Source of the DNA: Pleurostoma richardsiae
Taxonomy: Eukaryota; Ascomycota; Sordariomycetes; Calosphaeriales; Pleurostomataceae
Assembly: GCA_030052745.1 (NCBI GenBank)
Contig: JANBVO010000026.1
Location: forward strand, 186,001 to 250,000
DNA: 64,000 nt
Direction: 5' to 3'
Of this stretch, positions 1-11,276 are shown in pieces. Made by a program: the position numbers and the translations under genes. The notes beneath the pieces were generated by a model. It ran no database searches. It was not told where the DNA came from and was given only the letters and a program-made list of their open reading frames with translations. Each line of letters begins with the position of its first letter. The stretch's first letter is position 1.

Positions 1-116
1 GCAACTGATCTCAAAGGATCTGCGACAGCTCGTTTCGGACATCTGGCCATAGTCACAAGGAACCAAGAAATGGCCATTCCGTTCCTTCAATGCAATAACG
101 TCTATCATGCGTATCA

Positions 117-1789
117 TCACAGATTGGCTCGTAATTCAGTCTCAGCCTGCTCCTCTTTCGGCCAGCTGGCGTTGATGTCCTTCTCCATATCGTATGTCAG
201 GAGCCACCTGCCAACACCGTAGTATCTCCAGGGGAATGGGTCTTCACCCGTCTCGTTAACCACCGGAAGGGTAAAATCAGGTTGACTCTGCCACTGCCGG
301 TCCTTCTCCTCGAAGATCTTAAAACGCTCGTCACGCGCCCGCTGATCTTCACCGTCGTGCAGGTGGTAGATCCACTGGTTGTACGAACCCCGTGCGACAA
401 CCGTCTCGGTCCGTGCCTTTCTGCAGTCTTCGTAGACCTTGAGAGCGAGCTTCTTAGACTCCGGGGACTTGTCCTTTATGCGCGCCAGGCATAGACCCAG
501 CACTCCGCCATCCTCGAGGGCCATTCCTGCGCCACTGGCAAGGTAGGGCAGGGTGGCATGGACGGCATCGCCGAGGAGCGTGAAAGCGCCCGAACTGTGC
601 GACCAGGTAGGATCCAAAGTTGGCCGAATGCAGAGGCGCCACTTCAGGACAGACTGGCAGAGGCTGAGGAGCTTGGGAATGCGGGGATCCCAGTCCTTAA
701 ATAGTGCTCTCATCTCCTCCACGTTACCCTCCAGCGTCGACGCACCCGCCGGCATGTCGTCCGGAACAAGCAGGACCATATTGAAGAGCTCGCCGCCCCT
801 CAGCACGTAATTGACACAGTGCGCATCTGGTCCGATCCAATAGTTGACCTGAGGGTTCTCCACGAAGCTTCTGAGCTCCGGATCCTTCCGCATGTCATCC
901 GTGTTGAGCAGAAGCCTGTACGCCAAGTCGCCCGTCAGCTGGGGTGGGTCTTCCCGGCCGAGGAAGACCTCGCGGAGCCGTGAGTTGATGCCGTCAGCGC
1001 CGACGACGAGATCCGCCGTCAGGCTCCGACCGTCGGCCAGGAAGACTGTGGCGCTGGACTGGTCATCCGCGACGACGAGGTTCTCCACCTTGGCCTTGGT
1101 TACTACCTTAGCACCAAGCTCGATGGCTCTGTCGAGCAGGCATTTGTGCAGGTTTGCGCGGTGAAAGTCCATAAAGGGGGCACCGGCAGCCTTTGCGTAA
1201 TTGTAGAAATCCATGGTGGAGAGCTTGTTGCCCTTCCAGCCGATCATGTTGCAGTACCGGGGTTTAGTGGCCCAGGTGTCAAGAGCCTCCTTCAGACCCC
1301 ACGAGTACAACACCCGCGCAGAGTTGGGCAGGACTTGGATGCCGGCGCCAACCTCACCAATCTCGGAGGCCGACTCCAGCACCATCACATCATGACCAGC
1401 CAGCAGAATAGAGATGGCAGCACCAAGACCACCCAGACCGGCGCCGACGACTATGACCTGAGGTGCCACGGTTAGATGACTGCCGGATAGACACGATGAC
1501 GGCAACGACATACATTCAGCTTGCTGGATTCATCTCTCTCGAGCTTTTCCGTGATCTTGTACTTAGAATAATCGTCCATCTCTTCCCGGGATTTGGTTGT
1601 ACCAGAACGCTTATCCGATGATTCTGATTTAAGCCACTTGAGCAGGTTCAGAGACTGTAGACAGTCTGGTACGGGGATCTTGCCGGCGCAACCAAGCAGT
1701 AATATCCCCGCGGCCGCTATTCCCACCCATGACAGGGGAGCTCGTCCGGCCGCGGCAAGGTTCCGAGAGATGAACCGTTCATTCCACAT
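117..1789 (-). CDS. FAD-dependent monooxygenase, salicylate-hydroxylase-like, possible N-terminal membrane anchor
   Basis: Seen: two exons (1789-1514 and 1457-117) join across a 56-bp intron with a GTATGT donor, a CTAAC branch and a CTCAG acceptor, giving about 538 residues. The second exon opens with the FAD dinucleotide fold (VGAGLGGLGAA). It also carries the DG motif (VVGADGINS) and the second FAD-ribose motif (LLGDAVHATLPY), the signature of class A flavoprotein hydroxylases. Known: this family uses NAD(P)H and O2 to hydroxylate aromatic rings such as salicylate. Exon 1 contains a hydrophobic stretch (WVGIAAAGILLLG) that could anchor the protein. A shorter start at the ATG at 1579 would remove it and resembles the usual family N-terminus. 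An intronless start at 1511 is possible but lies inside the inferred intron. The gene is divergent from the C2H2 regulator. The substrate is not established. Confidence 0.85.
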
Positions 1790-2510
1790 GATGGGCCGAT
1801 CCGGAGAGACCCGGAAGATTAACCAGCCTCAAAGATGGTGTAAAGAAGGGGGAGGGAAAAGCGACACGTAGGTAAATAACAGCTATCACTCTACAGTGGT
1901 GTCCCATTTGTCTTGGACAGCCGCCTCATCTGTGCCGCTGCCGCGGGGTACCTACGGCTCTGCACTAGGGACAAACATCCCCACGCGACGTCGGGAGGGG
2001 GAATCTGCGAGCCAGCTCCTCCGGTGCTCGCAGGATTCGGGGCCAGGCTGCTGGAGGGCCGACCGCTGCACTACGGGCGCGCCGCTACGCTTTGGTGGCT
2101 TCTGCGTGTCACCGATCGGCCGGGTGCTAAGGCGGCATCCAGTCATGGTCGACTTTTCCTCCCACTCTTGATAACGAGCCTGGGCTAGGGTGGCGACGGC
2201 GTTATCAAAAGTGGGAGAACAAGAGACTGGTCGGGACTCGGTCCCGACCTGCAAATGGAGTAGCGTAGCACAGCGACAGGCTATCAGGGGTAGGCGTCTC
2301 CCACCTTTTACTGACGCCTCTCCCCACGATTGTGGTCAAGGCCTGGTTGTTCCCGAATCCCTTGCTCTTCCTGCAGTCAGAATTCTGAGAGCAGGAGTGG
2401 CAGGCTCATTGGAGGTTCATTGCTGGACTCAGTATCTTTCACAAGCCGCTTGGATTGTTCAGTGGGGGTTGGAATCACGAAGCGTTCAACTGCCCAGAAA
2501 GGTGGTCGGG
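1790..2510. promoter_or_regulatory. Shared divergent promoter region
   Basis: About 720 bp separate the outward-facing starts of the FAD monooxygenase and the C2H2 regulator. Short open frames exist here but none has a convincing start or family. The region probably carries both promoters and 5' leaders. No clear TATA box was found. Confidence 0.4.
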
Positions 2511-5433
2511 ATGGAGCCCAAACAGAGGAAAACTACCCCTGGCAACAATGCCAACTCCACGGCACCAAAGGCTTTCGCCTGCACTCACGAGGGTTGCAGT
2601 AAAAGGTTTACTCGAGCGGAGCATCTGCAACGGCACGCGCTGAACCACACGCTCGGCGACGCGACGTGTCCCCGTTGCCGGGCTCACTTCAAGCGGCCGG
2701 ACCTGCTCGGTATGTATGACCCATCGGCGGTCAGGCTTCATACCTCTTCTTCAGGCATGGTCATGCTAATGTCGTTTCACAGACCGGCATCTGCAGAGGC
2801 ACAGGCAGAAGGACCAAGAGGCCGGGGCCGAGGGCGCCGGAGTCCTCAATACCCGCAAGCGCTCCTGGAGGGCTCCTGACGGCTCCGTCGTCCAGAAAAG
2901 ACCGACGCCGAAGTCATCGCCTCATAGGGTATCTGAGGATCATCCCCTGAGCGACGGGGTGCTGCAACAGCCTCAGGACGACGGCGTCTACCCGGGTGTG
3001 CCCATCTCGCCTCCGATCTCGTCGGATCACTCGGTCTCGGACCGTGGTAGCCTCCCGCACAGCATCCACGGAGAGCTGCATGATGCCGGTGTTTCTGCGC
3101 TGGATGAACATTTTGGCCCGACAATCGCGCCTGTCTCTGCTCTGGAGCAGGGGTTCCTCCCCTCGCAAGAAGGTTTCTGGGCAGCTCCTGTCCCAAGCAC
3201 GACCACTTACCGAGCCCCGTCACAGCCCGCCGAGTTCCCGTACGACGACGTCTTCCAGGCGGATACTGCGAGCTCCTTTAACATGCCATATACGACCGCG
3301 TTCAACTACAACTGGCTTTTCAGCATGAACGACGGTCTAGACCCAGCCTTCGGCCACTCCGCCATGGAACTGGACTTCCAATCCGCCGATCAAGGCCAGC
3401 AACACATCAACCTTTCTATGCACGACTTCTCAACGAGTCCTGGCTCTCAGACCCTAGTGTCCAGTACAGGGCACCCAGGAGAGCATGATTATCAAAGCGG
3501 CATGCAGGCCCCGCCGAAGCCGTCACAATCCCCTCAACCTAATTTCAGCTCCCCGGTCTATATGCAGAATCCACATGCTGGGGCGATTCAGCAAGCGCAT
3601 CCCAGCCCTGCTTCGACAACATCTGCGCGGATTACTAAACCAGTCGAGCTTGAACGGCCGCTCTCTACTATCAAGTCACCGCATAATCTTCCCGTCATTG
3701 ACGAAGATACGAGGGATCAGCTCATTATGCTGATAGACTCGTGCCAGCCCGCCATACCTGAACCTCACTTCGGATCCTGGGACGAGCACCCCTTGCTCTC
3801 CATGGCGTCTCTCCAGGAGTTCTGCGATTTGTACTTCACACGTTTCAATACCGCCTATCCCCTCATCCACCACGCTACTTTCAACCCCAGCCAGGCGGAA
3901 CCGCTCCTCCTGCTTTCGATCCTTCTCTTGGGAGCGACATACTCTGGAAAAGACGCCCACCAACTCGCCGTCTGCATACACGACGTGATACGGCCAAGGA
4001 TATTCGCGCATGCCGGATTTAGCGCCAAGCCGGACTTATGGGTGCTACAAACCATCCTGCTCGTTGAGTGCTTCGGCAAGTCGCGGGCTGGCCAGAAGCA
4101 GCACGATATGAGCCACCTCTTCCACGGCCTGCTCATTAACCTTATACGGCGCTCTGACTACCAATCCGTGAAGCCAGTTGGCCTGGAGGGGCGCGACCCC
4201 AACCCGGATGACCTGGAGCTCGTCTGGAGGCAATGGGCGCAGGACGAGGAGAAGAAGAGGCTCGTGCTGCTGTGCTTCATGTGGGATACGCAGCACGCCG
4301 TCCTCTTCTGTCAGAGTTTGTGCATGTCAGCTTTCGAGCTGCGAACTCCGCTGCCCTGCAGCCAGACGCTGTGGGAGGCGCCGAGCGCAGAGGAGTGGAA
4401 GGAGGTCAGCCAGGTGCAGCCAGCTCAGAAGGAGCTGCTCTTCCTCCAGGCGCTGAAGGCGTATCTGACCCCGACGAGCCCCCATTCCTCCCACACCAAC
4501 GCGCTGTCGCGAATTCTCCTCTTGCACGGCCTCATGTCCATTTCCTGGGACATGCAGCGGCGTGACCAGACCTCGCTCGGCGTCGTCAACTTCGCCGGCG
4601 GCACCAACTGGCGCGACCGCCTCGCGGACGCCTACGACCTGTGGAAGGCGGACTTCGACGCGTACTGCATGGAGGTCGCCCTCCGGCAACGGCAGAGCCT
4701 CGCCAGCGAGCCGGCCCGGGACACGGAGGATTGCAGCAGCAGCAGCACCGACTTGGAGGCGGCGCGCAAGGAATTCGCCACATTCTCGGCGTCATACAAC
4801 GCCGTGTACCATGCCGCCAACGTCCTGCTGCACTCGGACTTCCTCGACATCCAGATCTACGCCGGTGCCCGGCACATTCTGGGCCGGCCAGTGCAGAGGG
4901 CGGACTACTTGCGCTCCGAGCGCGTCGTTAAGCGCTGGGCGGCGCAGGGCCTCTCGCCGGCCGCCGAGTCCCCTGGCAGCTACACGCCTGACAGTAACCG
5001 CGCCCCAGACGACGGCGGCAGCTGCGCCGCCGCGGCGAAGGCGGCTTGGCACGCGGCGTGCCTGCTGCACGACGCCTCCAACAACCTGGACGACTTCGAT
5101 GCCATGGGCCTGTTCCACGTGCCTTGGTGCTTGTACCTGGCCACGCTGACATGCTGGGCGTTCCACCACGCGCGGCCTGGGCGGGCGGCCGAGGACGACG
5201 ACGGCGAGATCGTCTGGGACGCGCGTAGGGAGATGGATGGCCTGGTGGCGAGCATGTCCGGGGCCAAGCCGTGGAACCTGGTGTCGCTGCAGGGGCGGCG
5301 CAAGACGGGCGGGCTGGTGTGGGTGATGGCGAACGCGCTGAGCAAGGTGCGGTGGGGGATCATTCACGCGGGCGTCATTGTGCTTCGGGGGCTCGTCCCC
5401 CTCCGGCTGATTAACCAGTATGACACGTTTTGA
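2511..5433 (+). CDS. C2H2 zinc-finger transcription factor with fungal-specific middle domain
   Basis: Seen: exon 1 (2511-2709) and exon 2 (2783-5433) join across a 73-bp intron (GTATGT donor, TGCTAAT branch, CACAG acceptor) to give about 949 residues. The splice falls inside finger 2 and restores it. Finger 1 uses C24, C29, H42 and H46; finger 2 uses C53, C56, H69 and H73. A basic linker (NTRKRSW) and a long low-complexity Ser/Pro/Gln region follow. The C-terminal half, from about residue 370, has the fungal_trans-like layout, including FCDLYFTRFNTAYPLIHHAT. Known: proteins pairing two N-terminal C2H2 fingers with this region are ascomycete nuclear regulators of metabolism. Its head-to-head placement with the monooxygenase suggests a local regulator, which is inference. 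The last residues are less certain because a 3' intron cannot be excluded. Confidence 0.88.
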
Positions 5434-5630
5434 TGGTTGTTTTGGCGGGTCAGGATGAGAAATGATTACGAACTGGTTGGGTTCATGGCCTCGTTATGCT
5501 ATTCCAAAGTCTATTATGATCGTTTCCCCTTGTAGTCCTTCCAGGCTTGACATAACCACCATCCCGACACAGGAGAAAGATGCATGTATCTTTTCACTTC
5601 ACAGTCTTGTCCTCGTCATGTAGTTTCTCC

Positions 5631-6509
5631 CTACCACATGGTGACACCGCCATCCACCCGGATATCTGTACCTGTGCAGTAGCTATACCACCAGAGTCAG
5701 TGAGAAAGACTTTCCCATAAGAGTCTGTCAGAGAAGTTAATACTCACCTACTAGCATCGCTGGCCAGGAACACGCAAGCCCCCTTGATGTCATCGGGCTG
5801 CGCGACCCGGTGGTTCATGATCTCGTCCTTCCATCCCTCCACGAGCTCGGGGAAGGGTGCCGTCATCTCCGTCAGCACGTAGCCGGGGCTGACGGAGTTG
5901 ACCCGGATGTTGTACTTGTTGAGCTCGGCGGCGATGGCGGGCACCATGGCGCGAACTGCACCCTTGGTGCCGCAGTACGCCGATGACCGTTGCGATCGGA
6001 TGGCCATGTAGCTGGCGATGCTGGCTACCAGGACGATGCTGCCGCACTTTGTGCCGCTCTCGATCATGGCCTTGGCGCCCAGCTGCGCCGCGAAGAAGAC
6101 GCCCTTGGCGTTGACGCCGAAGAGCTTGTCGAACTCGGCCTCGGTCGTGTCGAGAAACTCGACGTTGCGGTTGACGCCGGCGCAGGCGACGAGGATGTCC
6201 AGCTTGCCGTCGAAGTCCTTCTTGACCGCCGCGAAGCCCTCCTTCAGCCCGTCCAGCGAGGTCACGTCGACCTTGTACGACCTGGCCTTGACGCCGAAGT
6301 CCTTCTCGATGGTGTGGAAGCCGGCCACCGGTTCGATCACGTCGAAGATGGCGATGTCGGCGCCCGCCTCAGCCAGACCCTGAGCAAAGGCAAGACCGCA
6401 ACCGCGGCCACCGCCGGTCACGACAGCCGTGCGTCCCTTCAGGTTGAACTGGGATGCGTTAGATTAGGCTCATCGAGCCTTTGGCGGCATCGATACGTAC
6501 CTTGCTCAT
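5631..6509 (-). CDS. Short-chain dehydrogenase/reductase (polyol/ketose reductase type)
   Basis: Seen: three exons (6509-6501, 6448-5748, 5682-5631) with introns of 52 bp (GTACGT...CCCAG, CTAAC branch) and 65 bp (GTGAGT...TATAG) give 253 residues. The first exon codes only for MSK. The product has the cofactor motif TGGGRGCG, the NAG-like region VACAGVN, the catalytic YCGTK (Tyr and Lys) and the C-terminus TGTDIRVDGGVTMW, typical of fungal D-arabinitol, sorbose or xylulose reductase relatives. Known: classical SDRs are soluble NAD(P)-dependent oxidoreductases of sugars, polyols and other carbonyls. The C-terminal exon is only 52 nt and was placed by the family ending. The exact substrate cannot be assigned from sequence. 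Confidence 0.88.
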
Positions 6510-7975
6510 TTTGGTATTCGTGTGTAAGTGTCGGTGGCTTCCGGAGGTAGTCTTATCAGGATTCAGGGTTAGGTAAGGTAGAGAGGCTGCTAGTTCTGAA
6601 GGATGCTGTCTACGGAGTCTGACTTGGCAGTTGAGGAAAGTGCAATTCTGAGCTGGCCTCAAGCATAAGAAGACATGAAGCTCCCTGGTCAGCGAAGCCG
6701 GAACTCTCCTACGATCTACAGCGCTACGAAGCTGCAAGCTTGACGGTTGGCTAGCCCACCCGATGGTAGGGGAGTGGGGGGTGCCTTCCGGCCTGCAGGT
6801 GTTGTTTAGCTCCCCACCACGTCTTAATGGAGGGGATCCGGAAAGTCTGTTGTGTCCCAAGGTGGGAAAGATGCTTGGGAAGGCTGTTGGTGGGCTTTGG
6901 TGTGGAACCTCGATGTGTTAGATATCAGGGTCTCCATCGCTGGGGCGCGAGGACGGTTGACAAGTGCTTGTAACTACATAGTAACAGCTACCTAGTCACT
7001 CACCTCCTAGTCGTCGGATATTGTCATTATTGTTTCCTGTTATTGATTGTTCTATACATCATTCTAGTCAGAGAGTTGATATCAACAGCTTTACACAGTT
7101 CTAGTCTCAGTAGTCTCTGTTCGGGATGCTGGTGTAATCGTGGAGAGCGGCTGCCACTTTGAGGTTTCCACTCGTAGTGTGCTTGCTTTCGCGAATAGAC
7201 ACATGTTGAACATGAAGCCTGCAGTCCCGGGTTCTCTCTGCCCGTGCCGTCGGTCGATTCTTCTCCACAGATGGCCAGATGGGAAAATGCGCCGATTAAT
7301 CTTCCATATTGCGAGCCGAGAAACGGTATCTCGGACTGCTGACAGCTGCTGAGTTGAGTGGACTTGAGTGGTGAGCTCTCGGGATCTTGACGAACACATC
7401 CCCCACTTGTTGACGGAACCCCTGCTACTTGGCAGCGAAGAGTGGGAGGACGGCGCCAAGCTCAGTGGAAGGCCACTAAACTACCGAGGGTCGGAGTGCT
7501 ACTAGCAGTTGAGCTAGGCAAGACTGCAGTCAACCGGCCCTTATTGCGCTTCTAACGGCGCCGGAGCTGCCCACTCCACGGAGCCTTATCGTGCGGGGTG
7601 CTCACCGGAGGAGATTACGAGAAGAAAGAGACGAGGGACACGCGAGATAGCCACCTGAGCTTGGATTGGAAATGGGAGACCGGGGAGGGGCAGCGGAAGA
7701 GGAGGGGTCCAGATGACGTACGGCGTACAGCTGCTGCTGCTGTGCGAAGGGAAGCTCCGTTATCGTACCTGTCTGTAGCCTGCCGCTGCTTCCCCGCGAT
7801 AGGAGCTCATATGAGCTTGAGCAGAAGCACCAGAGGTTCCTGTATCATCATCTTCCCCTCCCTCCCACCTCCCCCGCTTGCCTCGCATTGTAGACGACCT
7901 CATTCAAGTCTCAGCTCCTTCAAGCCAAAGCTCCTCATTGCATCGTACGACGTCAAGCAAAACCATCACGCCACA
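6510..7975. other. Intergenic region, about 1.5 kb
   Basis: This stretch lies between the outward-facing SDR and deacetylase genes. Open frames at 6459-6860, 7091-7459 and 7598-8035 show no family features, and most lack a good ATG. Pyrimidine-rich tracts just before 7976 (around 7855-7885) look like a promoter or leader of the deacetylase. Nothing else is supported. Confidence 0.4.
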
Positions 7976-9115
7976 ATGGGCAAGAAGAAGGTCTTGGTCG
8001 GGTGTGTAGCCAGTTGCAGCTCCCACCATAACTGAAGAACACTCTTGCTGACAACTTTCAACGTAGGTACGGTGTCGACATCGACGCCGTCGCTGGCTGG
8101 CTCGGCTCCTATGGCGGTGAGGACTCGACGAGCGATATCTCGCGTGGTCTCTGGGCAGGCACTATTGGCACACGGCGGGTACTGAAGCTGTTTGAGAAGT
8201 ACAACATCAAAGCGTCGTGGTTCATCCCGGGCCACTCGCTCGAAACGTTCCCGGAGGAGTGCGCCATGGTGCGGGACGCCGGCCACGAGATCGGGCTGCA
8301 CGGCTACAGCCACGAGAACCCGGTGGACATGACGCTGGAGCAGCAGCGCGACGTACTGGACAAGACGTTCCGCATGCTGACCGAGTTCTGCGGCAAGCCG
8401 CCGCGCGGCAGCGTCGCCCCCTGGTGGGAGACGAGCGAGGAGGGAACAGAGCTGATGCTGCGGTACGGCATCGAGTACGACCACTCGATGAGCCACGAGG
8501 ACTGCCAGATGTACTGGCTGCGCACCGGCGACACCTGGACCAAGATCGACTACTCCAAGAAGGCGGAAGAGTGGATGAAGCCGCTGGTCAAGGGTAAGGA
8601 GACCGGCCTCGTCGAGATCCCCGGCTCCTGGTACATTGACGACCTGCCGCCCATGATGTTCATGAAAAAGTCAGCGAACTCGCATGGCTGGGTCAATCCG
8701 CGCGACATCGAGGATATCTGGAGGGATCACTTCGACTACTTCTATCGCGAGTACGACGAGTTCATCTTCCCCATGACCATCCACCCCGACGTCTCGGGTC
8801 GGCCGCATGTGATCCTGATGCACGAGAGGTACGTGATACCCTTACGGAGGAAAAATTGAGGACGAAAATGGAAGAAGGACGCGCATGCTGATAAGCTAAC
8901 AGGCTGATCGAGTATATCAACAAGCACGAGGGTGTGGAGTGGATGACCCTGGGACAGGTATGCTGCTCTAACCTGCTTGCCCTATTTCGATCTGTGTACT
9001 GACGTTCTCATAGATGAGCGACTACTTCAAGAGCAAGAACCCGCCTCCCGAGGGAGCGATGATGCCAGCGTCCGCGGAGGAGGTAATGGAGAAGCTGAAG
9101 CAAGGGAAGCTGTAA
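7976..9115 (+). CDS. NodB/PuuE-type polysaccharide deacetylase family hydrolase
   Basis: Seen: four exons (7976-8001, 8067-8828, 8903-8957, 9014-9115) join in frame to 314 residues. All introns are GT-AG, 56-74 bp. The start [16 protein letters not shown] and then [10 protein letters not shown] are characteristic of the subgroup containing bacterial PuuE allantoinase and Helicobacter PgdA-type peptidoglycan deacetylase. The metal ligands expected for NodB domains are present: Asp in YGVDIDA and the two His of [10 protein letters not shown]. The C-terminal His ([11 protein letters not shown]) is also present. Known: members hydrolyse N-acyl or ureide C-N bonds in a metal-dependent way. There is no signal peptide, so a cytosolic small-molecule substrate is likelier than cell-wall chitin. 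It is convergent with an amidase 187 bp downstream, so a shared nitrogen-scavenging role is plausible but unproven. Confidence 0.87.
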
Positions 9116-9302
9116 AATATCAAATTGGGGAGAGACAAGCTGCGAGTGACCTGACATTCTGTCTGCTATATGTTAGACGTGGTGCCGTAAAGCTCCAACT
9201 GCCACCTTGTCACAAGTTCTTAACATCGTCCCGAAGCGTCTCTTGCAGCACTGCAGTTCTCATGCCCAAGCTGAGCACCTAACCTGGTTATCCTACTGCG
9301 CT

Positions 9303-11276
9303 CTATACCTGATGAGCCCTCAATAAGTCGTCAATGATCTTTCCGGCCGCTAGCACTTTCTCTTCCTCTAGCTTCCTCGCGATGATCTGCAGGCCAACCG
9401 GGAGACCCAGGCGGATCATGTCGGCCTTATGCTCAGTCCATATCTGCGCGTTCCACTCGTCGTTCTCATTCCGCGCCTCGTACGCCCACTCGGCCGTATC
9501 GTCCTCTGGGCCGACCTTATCAGCCGGGACAATCAAGGCCGGGTAATCTAGCATGTTCCACACCTTGGTGTAGCCGACCCAGCGGCATGCGCGGTGCGGC
9601 ACAGCCGTGTGTGGCATTGCCGGCATGAGCACAACGTCGACCGGCCGTCCCGTCGTAGGGGAGCAGACAGCCTTCCACTTCTCCAGGTACGCCTGCTGCA
9701 GCGCCCACTTGCGCCGGTTGAGCTGCCAGTAGTCGAACACGGAGATGGCCTGACCCCTGTTGATGAGTCGCTCGACGTGAGGGATGAACGGCTCGCCTCC
9801 CGCGGCGACGTCACGGCGGATGTCCTCACCGCCGTCGGCGCTGTAGAAGGCGTCCTGCACAGCGATGATCTCCGGGTGCAGGTCGGGGCTCCACTCAACG
9901 ACATCGTGGCCTGCAGCGCGCAGCAGTTCTGTCGCGCGGTGAACGGCGCGGGCGACAGGTGGGTGGGGTCGGACGACGCCATCGTCAGCGAGGATGCCAA
10001 CGGTCAGAGGGCGGGACAGGATTTCATGGTAGGCGCCCTCACGCCAGGGCAGGGGGACGCAGCGCGCGTCGTAGTCCCACGGCTCAAGGTCCACGAGCGA
10101 CTTCATTACATGCTGGATGGAGGACAGGCTGCGGGCGATGGGGCCGACGGAGGATGGGACGTGCTCCTGGCCCTCGGTCGAGACGGGGACGCCGTTGTAG
10201 GGCAGACGGGCGCTCTGGGAGTGATGTATGAGCTTCGAGGGGTGGAACTTTAGTCTCGAAAGTAAACCGTATTTCACTTACACTCGGCTTCAGGCCATAT
10301 AAACCCATCATGTGCGCCGGTATCCTGATACTTCCTCCAATGTCGGTGCCCCAGCCTACAGTGCTACCTTTCAGATAAAGCAGCGCCGACTCTCCGCCAG
10401 TCGAGCCTCCGGGGGTATAGCGGGGATCTATCGGGTTTGTAGTGAGACCCCAAAGAGGGTTCTCGGTCTCGCACCACTGAGGGAGCTGTTAGCGGGATCC
10501 TGCTTGACTATCATCACGTCCAGGATGTCAACTGGGAAGAAGGTACCATGATGCTCTGCGGTAAATTTGTCTTAGCTAGGATGACGGCGCCCATGGAGCG
10601 AAGCATTTTCACGATGGTTGCATCGTCGACGGCTGGTGAGAGGGCGCGGCCTACGTAGCCGATGGTCGTGTCGTATCCCTTGACATTGAACTGGTCCTTC
10701 AGCGTCATCGGCACGCCATGCAGAGGCCCGACAGGCTTGCCGGTTTGCGCGAGATGCGCATCCAGTTCTCGCGCATGGCGGAGGGCATCCTCGAAGCAGA
10801 TCTCGGTCAGGCTGTTGACGATGAGATGAGTGAATGCTCTCATCCACGCGTTTTATGCGTGAGACGGGTGCTCACCAATTTGTCTGCTGGTTCATTAGCA
10901 CGACAATTCATTTCTTTGCAGATGCAGGAAGAATTATGAAGCTACTGTACCTGGATATGGGCTTCGATGGCTCTATCGTTGTCCTTGTCAGCATCAGCGC
11001 GAGACGAAACGCCATGCGGTTGGGTCACACCTGGCGATGTAAGCCTTCGCGGCATCCTCAGCAGTGATGTCGCCTTGAGCAATGGACGCAGCTAGTTTCG
11101 TAATGTCCGACTCGCCTGTCACGGCTTCATTGGAAGATGTCTTGCCTACACATCGCCCGCGTCAGTTGCCGCAAAAGTGACGCAGGCGGGCAAGGCATAT
11201 CACCTTCAACAGCAGCGATGGCATCCGCCTGGGATCTCCGCTTCTGGGCGACAACCTCTTGCCAAGTCGGCGCCAT
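9303..11276 (-). CDS. Amidase-signature hydrolase (acetamidase/FAAH-like) with an 8-nt microexon
   Basis: Seen: seven exons on the minus strand (11276-11204, 11145-11031, 10972-10951, 10883-10876, 10811-10547, 10476-10282, 10214-9303) give about 529 residues. The start MAPTWQEVVAQKRR is typical of fungal amidases. The Ser-cisSer-Lys triad is K111 (MTLKDQF), S186 (PGGSTGGES) and S210 (TDIGGSIRIP). The 75- and 24-residue spacings equal those known in FAAH (K142, S217, S241). The microexon of exon 4 restores TNCLTEICFEDA. Known: these enzymes cleave amide bonds of small or fatty amides, releasing ammonia or amines. The gene is divergent from the phenol-hydroxylase-like gene. The intron before exon 7 has an alternative acceptor that would make a 34-bp intron; the 67-bp version matches the family better. 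Confidence 0.88.

Noticed and set aside
1472-1789. Separate 105-residue membrane peptide upstream of the FAD monooxygenase
   Set aside because: Its end runs through a canonical splice donor, and its in-frame joining to the monooxygenase exon makes it exon 1 of that gene.
4792-5367. 191-codon frame antisense to the C2H2 regulator
   Set aside because: A GC-rich shadow frame opposite a well-supported exon; no start or domain evidence.
10248-10281. 34-bp intron in the amidase using the nearer TAAAG acceptor
   Set aside because: Too short for a fungal intron. The acceptor at 10215 gives a 67-bp intron and restores the family sequence KPSSARLPYNGVPVSTEG.
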